Source: Nitrosomonas ureae
GTDB lineage: Bacteria > Pseudomonadota > Gammaproteobacteria > Burkholderiales > Nitrosomonadaceae
Assembly: GCF_900108305.1 (NCBI RefSeq)
Contig: NZ_FNUX01000020.1
Coordinates: forward strand, 1-53,305
Direction: 5' to 3'
DNA: 53,305 nucleotides
Shown here in pieces: positions 47,652 through 53,305 of the stretch (positions are counted from its first letter, which is position 1; each line of letters opens with the position of its first letter). The notes under the pieces were generated by a model. It was not told where the DNA came from. It ran no database searches and saw only the letters and a program-made list of their open reading frames with translations. Made by a program: the position numbers and the translations under genes.

Positions 47652-47831
47652 TTTTTATTCACTTTTGTAAATTTTATTCTCGGCACACATGAGATGCTAT
47701 TTATAATTAACATTTGTACTAATGTACTGATCATTAAAATGATGATCATCGTATTTATTTATCATCCTCAAATTCCAAGGTTGAATCACATAATTTTTTC
47801 TATTATCAAGACAGATCATTCATCTAGATTT
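47652..47831. other. Unusually long AT-rich spacer between rpsQ and rplN
   Basis: A 180-bp non-coding gap, roughly 25% GC by eye, lies where this operon normally has only a few bases between genes. It contains symmetric TGATCAT...ATGATGATCA sequence near 47728-47750. No supported gene was found. It may carry an internal promoter or an mRNA processing site. Confidence 0.4.
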
Positions 47832-48077
47832 TTATACTTTATCTATTACTTTCCAATTTTTTGTTTTAGACAAAGGTCGACATTCTTCCAATAGGACAAT
47901 ATCACCTATTGAATATTGATTAATTTCATCGTGAGCATGATATTTCTTAGATCTCGTAATAAATTTTCCATACAGCGGATGCATTAATCTACGTTCCACT
48001 AAAACAGTTACAGTTTTATCCATCTTATCGCTAATAACTTTTCCACTCATAGTACGGTTTAGTTTATCGATCTTCAT
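47832..48077 (-). CDS. rpsQ: 30S ribosomal protein S17
   Basis: 81-residue 16S-binding OB-fold protein with [38 protein letters not shown] and [11 protein letters not shown]. Its ATG overlaps the end of rpmC by 14 bp. The long spacer follows it. Confidence 0.96.
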   Translation of the reverse strand: MKIDKLNRTMSGKVISDKMDKTVTVLVERRLMHPLYGKFITRSKKYHAHDEINQYSIGDIVLLEECRPLSKTKNWKVIDKV

Positions 48078-48267
48078 GATTATTTTGTCGCTGGGTTATA
48101 AATGTTTTCACTCTGGCAATATCTCTTTTTATCATTTTTAATTTCTTAGTATTCGACAATTGCTGTGTCGCCAATTGCATTCGTAGCCCAAATTGCGCCT
48201 TCAACAGAGAAATCAATTCTACATTTAATTCCGATAATTGTTTATCTTTTAGTTCAATTGACTTCAT
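48064..48267 (-). CDS. rpmC: 50S ribosomal protein L29
   Basis: 67-residue two-helix protein at the tunnel exit: [20 protein letters not shown] and the [17 protein letters not shown] helix. It starts 2 bp after rplP and overlaps rpsQ. Confidence 0.95.
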   Translation of the reverse strand: MKSIELKDKQLSELNVELISLLKAQFGLRMQLATQQLSNTKKLKMIKRDIARVKTFITQRQNNHEDR

Positions 48268-48269
48268 AG

Positions 48270-48686
48270 CTATCCACCAATTTGTCTCATAGTAAATGTC
48301 GTTCTAATTGGAAGCTTAGCTGCAGCTAGTCGGAAAGCCTCTTTTGCCAATTCTTCTGTAACTCCATCCATCTCATACAACACTTTTCCAGGTTGTATTT
48401 CAGCTACGTAATATTCTGGATTTCCTTTTCCGTTCCCCATTCTAACTTCAGCCGGTTTTTGGGAAATCGGCTTGTCAGGGAAAATTCTAATCCAGATTCT
48501 TCCTCCCCTTTTAATATGTCTTGTCATTGCTCTACGAGCCGCTTCAATTTGACGCGATGTTAATCGTCCTCTTTCTATTGCTTTTAGACCGAATTCCCCA
48601 AAGCTAACTTTAGCTCCACGCGTAGCAATCCCAGTATTCCTTCCTTTTTGTTGCTTTCTATATTTAGTTCTAGCTGGTTGAAGCAT
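48270..48686 (-). CDS. rplP: 50S ribosomal protein L16
   Basis: 138-residue protein near the A-site tRNA elbow. It starts [19 protein letters not shown], with [20 protein letters not shown] and [19 protein letters not shown]. Full length. Confidence 0.97.
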   Translation of the reverse strand: MLQPARTKYRKQQKGRNTGIATRGAKVSFGEFGLKAIERGRLTSRQIEAARRAMTRHIKRGGRIWIRIFPDKPISQKPAEVRMGNGKGNPEYYVAEIQPGKVLYEMDGVTEELAKEAFRLAAAKLPIRTTFTMRQIGG

Positions 48687-48701
48687 TTATTTCTCCACAA
48701 T

Positions 48702-49520
48702 TCATTTTTTATCAACTTTTTCAATATGCTCAATATAAGTAGAACTATCTTCTAATTCTGAATTCTTGCTATTACTTTTTTCATTCCTTGAATCTGAGGA
48801 ATCTACAAATGATAAAGAAGGTCGTTTATTGTGTTTCTTTTTTTCATTCTCTGAATTCAGGTTTGTAATTAAATGATTTACTTGATCACCTTTGCCAAGT
48901 AATTCACCCTTAAAAATCCATACTTTTATGCCTATTATTCCATAGGTAGTTTTGGCTTCTGATGTCCCATAATCAAGATCCGCTCTCAATGTGTGAAGCG
49001 GAACCCTTCCTTCTCTATACCATTCAGTACGTGCAATCTCAATCCCATTCAATCTACCAGAGCTCATGATTTTTATTCCTTGAGCACCAAGCCTCATAGC
49101 ATTTTGCATTGCACGCTTCATTGCTCTTCGAAACATTATTCTTTTTTCTAATTGCTGCGCAATATTATCAGCTATTAGTTGTGCATCAATTTCAGGCTTT
49201 CTAATTTCTTCTATATTTACATGTACGGGAACACCCATTCTTTTTTGTAGTTCACTACGCAATACTTCAATATCTTCACCTTTCTTACCAATTACAACAC
49301 CTGGCCGAGAACTAAAAATTGTAATTCTAGCGTTCTTTGAAGGTCGCTCTATCAGAATCTTACCAACCGATGCATTTTTAAGCCTATTTGCCAGAAAAGC
49401 TCGAACCTTTATATCTTCATTGAGCATGGTTGCGAAATTACTACTATTCGCATACCATCTTGATAACCAATTTTTATGCACAGACAATCTAAAGCCAGTC
49501 GGATTTATTTTTTGACCCAT
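48702..49520 (-). CDS. rpsC: 30S ribosomal protein S3 with a long polar tail
   Basis: 272-residue mRNA-entry protein. It starts [18 protein letters not shown], has the KH motif [14 protein letters not shown] and the WIFKGELLG core end. About 60 further residues form a low-complexity Ser/Asn/Lys/Glu tail. The E. coli protein is about 233 residues, but other betaproteobacteria also carry extended tails. The start is the ATG two bases after the rplV stop (TGATATG). Confidence 0.95.
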   Translation of the reverse strand: MGQKINPTGFRLSVHKNWLSRWYANSSNFATMLNEDIKVRAFLANRLKNASVGKILIERPSKNARITIFSSRPGVVIGKKGEDIEVLRSELQKRMGVPVHVNIEEIRKPEIDAQLIADNIAQQLEKRIMFRRAMKRAMQNAMRLGAQGIKIMSSGRLNGIEIARTEWYREGRVPLHTLRADLDYGTSEAKTTYGIIGIKVWIFKGELLGKGDQVNHLITNLNSENEKKKHNKRPSLSFVDSSDSRNEKSNSKNSELEDSSTYIEHIEKVDKK

Positions 49521-49521
49521 A

Positions 49522-49881
49522 TCAGTTAGTGCCTTTATAAGTAGAGCCACTACCATCACCTAAAGTCAGCGATATATGGCAAGTCGGTTTTACAATTTTA
49601 TTTCCACGCCCCTTAGCACGAGCACTTGTTCTCTTCATGGATGTGCCTTGATCAACCATAATTGACGAAATCTTAAGCTCATCAATATCGGCACCATCAT
49701 TGTGTTCAGCATTAGCTATTGCAGACTCTAGCAACTTATGTATTAGCTCTGCGCCCTTTTTGGGACTAAATGTTAATATACTCAACGCCTTGTCTACTGC
49801 TAGACCTCTTATCTGATCAGCAACAAGGCGACACTTCTGCGCCGAGATTCTGGCACCACGTAATTTAGCAATTGTTTCCAT
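49522..49881 (-). CDS. rplV: 50S ribosomal protein L22
   Basis: 119-residue tunnel-lining protein: [40 protein letters not shown] and the hairpin-following [19 protein letters not shown]. The C-terminus is about nine residues longer than E. coli L22. Confidence 0.96.
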   Translation of the reverse strand: METIAKLRGARISAQKCRLVADQIRGLAVDKALSILTFSPKKGAELIHKLLESAIANAEHNDGADIDELKISSIMVDQGTSMKRTSARAKGRGNKIVKPTCHISLTLGDGSGSTYKGTN

Positions 49882-49890
49882 CTTTATTTT

Positions 49891-50172
49891 CTAACGCTTA
49901 GTAACAATTTTCTTATCACCAGCATGTCCTTTAAAAGTACGTGTTAATGAAAATTCCCCAAACTTATGGCCCACCATATTTTCGGTAACAAATATCGGTA
50001 TGTGTTGCTTTCCATTATGGACTGCTACAGTTAATCCAATGAAGTCAGGCAATATCGTTGATCGCCTCGACCACGTTTTAATTGGGCGTTTGTCATTCGT
50101 ATTTCGCGCTTTTTCAATTTTTGCAACTAAATGAGCATCAACGAATGGTCCTTTTTTTACTGAGCGCGGCAT
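49891..50172 (-). CDS. rpsS: 30S ribosomal protein S19
   Basis: 93-residue head protein: [40 protein letters not shown] and [19 protein letters not shown]. It is 4 bp after rplB. Confidence 0.97.
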   Translation of the reverse strand: MPRSVKKGPFVDAHLVAKIEKARNTNDKRPIKTWSRRSTILPDFIGLTVAVHNGKQHIPIFVTENMVGHKFGEFSLTRTFKGHAGDKKIVTKR

Positions 50173-50176
50173 TTAA

Positions 50177-51010
50177 TTACCCTTTCTTTGAATAACGATG
50201 ACGAATTATCATCACATTTGTTCTTTTATTTTTACGAGTTCTATATCCCTTTGCTGGTACTCCCCAAGGGCTTACCGGATGTCTCCCTGCCGATGTTCTA
50301 CCTTCACCACCGCCATGAGGGTGATCAATAGGATTCATTGCCACACCCCGAACAGTCGGTCTAATTCCACGCCATCTTACTGCACCAGCCTTGCCTATCG
50401 ATCTTAAACTATGCTCTGCATTTCCTACCTCGCCTATAGTAGCTCTACAATCTATATGAACTTTACGTACTTCACCTGAACGCAGTTTAATTTGCGCATA
50501 ATTACCTTCCCTAGCTTGTAGTTGCACAAACGAGCCTGCGGATCTAGCTAATTGAGCTCCTTTTCCAGGCAACAACTCGACACAATGAACTATTGTCCCT
50601 ATTGGTATACTGCGTAGTGGCAAGGCATCACCAAGTTTAATTTGTGCTAATTTTCCACTACCAATTTTCATTCCTACTACCAAACCTTTTGGCGCAATTA
50701 TGTATTTTCTTTCTCCATCGCTATAACATACTAAAGCAATATTTGCTGATCTGTTAGGATCATATTCAATGCGCTCTATCGTAGCAATAACATCATCTTT
50801 ATTGCGCTTAAAATCAATTAATCGATAGTGCTGTTTATGCCCCCCCCCACGATGCCGTGTAGTAATATGCCCGTGATGATTACGACCAGCAGTTTTAGAT
50901 TGCTTTTCAAGCAAAGCTTTATGAGGCTTTCCTTTGTATAATTCTTTAGTTATTAACTTAACAACCGATCTGCGCCCAGGCGATGTGGGTTTTAATTTTA
51001 CAAGTTGCAT
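50177..51010 (-). CDS. rplB: 50S ribosomal protein L2
   Basis: 277-residue core protein near the peptidyl-transferase centre. Present are [20 protein letters not shown] and the conserved [19 protein letters not shown] segment ([20 protein letters not shown]). Its ATG overlaps the rplW stop by one base (TAATG). Confidence 0.97.
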   Translation of the reverse strand: MQLVKLKPTSPGRRSVVKLITKELYKGKPHKALLEKQSKTAGRNHHGHITTRHRGGGHKQHYRLIDFKRNKDDVIATIERIEYDPNRSANIALVCYSDGERKYIIAPKGLVVGMKIGSGKLAQIKLGDALPLRSIPIGTIVHCVELLPGKGAQLARSAGSFVQLQAREGNYAQIKLRSGEVRKVHIDCRATIGEVGNAEHSLRSIGKAGAVRWRGIRPTVRGVAMNPIDHPHGGGEGRTSAGRHPVSPWGVPAKGYRTRKNKRTNVMIIRHRYSKKG

Positions 51011-51345
51011 TATTTAGCCTCTACATTCGCAAAATTTGTAAAATTAAGCTCTTGACCATTTTTAATGCTTATAATAGCTTTTTTCCAATCAGATCTTTTT
51101 CCCACAAAACGTCCAAATCGCTTTTGTTTTCCTTTCACATTAATTGTTTGAACTTTTTCAACTTCGATTTTTTGTTCTTTCCATAACAACTCTATGGCCC
51201 TCTTAATTTCTAGCTTAGTAGCATCCCTCGCCACGCGAAATATGGTTTGATTATTTTTCTCTCCCAGATAGGTTGACTTTTCTGAAATATGAGGTGCCAA
51301 TATAATTTTTAACAAATGCCCCTGATTGATATTTTGATTACTCAC
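51010..51345 (-). CDS. rplW: 50S ribosomal protein L23 (GTG start)
   Basis: 111-residue exit-site protein that docks trigger factor and SRP. It contains [20 protein letters not shown] and the [15 protein letters not shown] end. It starts with GTG overlapping the rplD stop (GTGA), so translation is coupled. Confidence 0.95.
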   Translation of the reverse strand: MSNQNINQGHLLKIILAPHISEKSTYLGEKNNQTIFRVARDATKLEIKRAIELLWKEQKIEVEKVQTINVKGKQKRFGRFVGKRSDWKKAIISIKNGQELNFTNFANVEAK

Positions 51346-51962
51346 GAAAGAAGCTCCTCTATTTTTTTCAAACCATCACTTGTGACAAGCGTTTTTTTGA
51401 ATTTTAAAAGACTGACCGGATCTATGTTGTTTACTTCAACCACAGCAACATTCGGAATGTTTCGTGATGATAAATAAAGATTATCATCAATCTCATTAGT
51501 TATAATCATCACATTACTCAATCCAAGATCTTCTAATTTCTCAGACAATGCTTTAGTTTTATACGAATCCACACCAAATGATTCAATAACAAACAACCTA
51601 TTATCGCGAATTAGCTGTGACAATATAGAGCTTATTCCTGCACGGTACATTTTTTTATTCAATTTTTTTCTAAAATTTTCCCCAGAACCATTAGGAAAAA
51701 TTTTTCCACCTCCACGCCATATCGGACTTGAAGCCATACCGGCACGAGCTCTACCTGTTCCTTTTTGCCGCCAAGGTTTACGAGTTGACTTAGCAATTTC
51801 CGACCTACCTTTTTGTGCTCGAGTTGCAGAACGTGCGTTAGATAAATATGAAGTGATAACTTGATGAACGAGCGATTCGTTATAATCTCTCTTAAAAAGC
51901 TCATCAGAAACAGTTATGCTTGCTGTTTTCTGATCCTTATTACCAATAAGCTCTATTTCCAT
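51342..51962 (-). CDS. rplD: 50S ribosomal protein L4
   Basis: 206-residue tunnel protein; in E. coli it also represses the S10 operon. The loop [20 protein letters not shown] and [10 protein letters not shown] segments are diagnostic. It lies between rplC and rplW. Confidence 0.97.
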   Translation of the reverse strand: MEIELIGNKDQKTASITVSDELFKRDYNESLVHQVITSYLSNARSATRAQKGRSEIAKSTRKPWRQKGTGRARAGMASSPIWRGGGKIFPNGSGENFRKKLNKKMYRAGISSILSQLIRDNRLFVIESFGVDSYKTKALSEKLEDLGLSNVMIITNEIDDNLYLSSRNIPNVAVVEVNNIDPVSLLKFKKTLVTSDGLKKIEELLS

Positions 51963-52003
51963 TGCCCATTCACCTTACTTGTTTGTATTTTGTCTTTATA
52001 AAT

Positions 52004-52651
52004 TTATTTCTTTTCTTTTACACTTGATCGAACTATTACATATCCATCTTTTGATCCTGGAATTGCACCTTTGATTAACAGCAAATCTCTTTCATTATCA
52101 ATTCTTAATATCTCAAGATTCTGTACAGTTCTTCTGACATTTCCCATATGTGCCGCCATGCGTTTACCTGGAAAAATACGTCCTGGATCTTGTGCCATAC
52201 CAATTGATCCAGGTTTTTTATGCGCTTTTGAGTTACCGTGACTTGCTCTATTAGAAGAAAAGTTGTGCAACTTTATTGCCCCAGAAAAACCTTTTCCTAT
52301 CGTAACCCCAGATATATCAACCTTTTGTCCTACCTTAAATATATCACTCTTAATTTCCATTCCATTTTGGAGCGGATCAAGAACAGAATCATCCTTTACT
52401 CTAAACTCTCTGACGATACTTCCTGCCACCACACCAGCTTTAGCGCAGTGGCCTGCTGTTGGTTTATTCACTCTTGATATCTTTTTCTGACCAAACGATA
52501 CTTGAGCAGCACAATAACCATTAGAAGAAGTTTTCTTTATTTGAGTTATACGATTACTTGCAACATCAATTACCGTTACCGGAAAAGTATCTCCATTTTC
52601 TGTAAAAATTCGCATCATACCAATTTTACGGCCAATTAATCCTAAACTCAT
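52004..52651 (-). CDS. rplC: 50S ribosomal protein L3
   Basis: 215-residue assembly-initiator protein. It begins [20 protein letters not shown] and has [20 protein letters not shown] and [20 protein letters not shown], including the Gln that is methylated in relatives. An 82-bp gap separates it from rpsJ. Confidence 0.97.
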   Translation of the reverse strand: MSLGLIGRKIGMMRIFTENGDTFPVTVIDVASNRITQIKKTSSNGYCAAQVSFGQKKISRVNKPTAGHCAKAGVVAGSIVREFRVKDDSVLDPLQNGMEIKSDIFKVGQKVDISGVTIGKGFSGAIKLHNFSSNRASHGNSKAHKKPGSIGMAQDPGRIFPGKRMAAHMGNVRRTVQNLEILRIDNERDLLLIKGAIPGSKDGYVIVRSSVKEKK

Positions 52652-52733
52652 TTCATCTCTCTTTCTAGGAGCGCTCTTATTTAATTTCTTAAAATAAAAA
52701 TATATTAATTAACAATGAGTATTGTATTCTCAT

Positions 52734-53042
52734 TTATAGCTTTATCTCTACATCAACGCCTGCGGGTAAATCTAATTTCATTAATGCATCTACCGTCTTA
52801 TCTGTCGGATCTATTATATCCATTAGCCTTAAATGTGTTCTAATTTCAAACTGATCACGTGAAGTCTTATTTACATGAGGTGAGCGCAACACATCAAAAC
52901 GCTCAATCTTGGTTGGCAATGGAATCGGTCCCTTAACCACTGCTCCTGTCCGCTTTGCTGTCTCAACAATTTCTATAGCCGATTTATCTATCAAACGATA
53001 ATCGAAGGCTTTAAGACGAATTCTAATTTTCTGATTTTGCAT
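52734..53042 (-). CDS. rpsJ: 30S ribosomal protein S10 (NusE)
   Basis: 102-residue protein, also an antitermination partner of Nus[21 protein letters not shown] start and [20 protein letters not shown] are diagnostic. First gene of the S10 operon; the 77-bp spacer to tuf may hold a promoter or be read through. Confidence 0.97.
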   Translation of the reverse strand: MQNQKIRIRLKAFDYRLIDKSAIEIVETAKRTGAVVKGPIPLPTKIERFDVLRSPHVNKTSRDQFEIRTHLRLMDIIDPTDKTVDALMKLDLPAGVDVEIKL

Positions 53043-53119
53043 ATACTCGTTCCTGAGTTAATAAATTCGATATTTAAATACACCAAACATTGAACTTATT
53101 TTTCCTTACCTTCCTCACA

Positions 53120-53305
53120 TCACTCAATAATTTTAGCAACGACGCCCGCACCGACGGTTCTTCCGCCTTCACGTATCGCAAAGCGTAATCCGTCTTCCAT
53201 CGCAATTGGCGCTATTAAGTTTACCGTTACCGAAACATTATCCCCAGGCATCACCATCTCCGTTCCCGCAGGCAATTCTATCGCTCCCGTCACGTCTGTC
53301 GTTCT
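53120..53305 (-). CDS. tuf: Elongation factor Tu, C-terminal end only (window edge)
   Basis: The last 61 codons of EF-Tu run off the window edge: [39 protein letters not shown] and a TGA stop. This is the third domain that contacts tRNA and kirromycin-class antibiotics. Its composition is clearly richer in GC than the adjacent rpsJ-rplQ genes. Most proteobacteria have two nearly identical tuf copies; which copy this is cannot be told from this part alone. Confidence 0.97.
   Translation of the reverse strand, partial: RTTDVTGAIELPAGTEMVMPGDNVSVTVNLIAPIAMEDGLRFAIREGGRTVGAGVVAKIIE

Overview
The window looks like a chromosomal segment of a betaproteobacterium, most likely Nitrosomonadaceae (Nitrosomonas-like). 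That placement rests on gene order (tuf-S10-spc-alpha with infA and rpmJ before rpsM, PBP1A divergent from pilMNOPQ, a bioBFHCD run) and on general resemblance of the proteins. No ammonia-oxidation gene lies here, so the genus is an inference. No tRNA, rRNA, CRISPR array or intact transposase was found.

Layout. (1) 0.1-5.6 kb: a minus-strand run amgK-murU-pepP-small membrane protein (peptidoglycan recycling plus a proline peptidase), then ubiK and comM on the plus strand. (2) 5.7-12.0 kb: an arsenic-resistance island in two convergent blocks. The plus block has a PII-like small protein, an MFS carrier and an ACR3-like exporter, chained by TGATG overlaps. The minus block is arsR-arsI-arsC-arsB-arsD. 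The island is flanked by a decayed TauE/SafE gene. (3) 12.3-21.7 kb: an accessory stretch of unlinked genes (DCC protein, CHRD protein, CPBP protease homologue, EAL-HDOD regulator, TM2/DUF4177/SNase-like trio, Tat-exported carbonic anhydrase, DUF3175, a PD-(D/E)XK-like protein). It also holds a 147-bp MITE-like element and a DJ-1/PfpI gene remnant. (4) 21.9-26.4 kb: the biotin operon bioB-F-H-C-D. (5) 26.5-32.7 kb: comF and trmL facing the type IV pilus assembly operon pilMNOPQ. (6) 32.9-38.8 kb: mrcA, then hemB, engB, coaX and birA, with a possible plus-strand small RNA beside the hemB start. (7) 38.9-53.3 kb: a complete S10-spc-alpha ribosomal superoperon on the minus strand, from rpsJ to rplQ, ending in the 3' end of tuf at the window edge.

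Functional links. comM, comF and pilMNOPQ together would support type IV pili and natural DNA uptake. birA, 12 kb from the bio genes, has a DNA-binding domain and could regulate them. The ars island covers sensing, arsenate reduction, organoarsenical cleavage and two efflux routes. It has arsD but no arsA in view.

Base composition changes along the window. The left part is near 50% GC by eye, while the region from mrcA through rpsJ is clearly AT-rich. The tuf fragment at the right edge returns to higher GC, and tuf gene conversion could explain that. The most unusual items are the PII-like/MFS/ACR3 operon with its possible ATT start, the candidate sRNA next to hemB, the MITE-like element, and the two gene relics reduced to their last ~55 codons.
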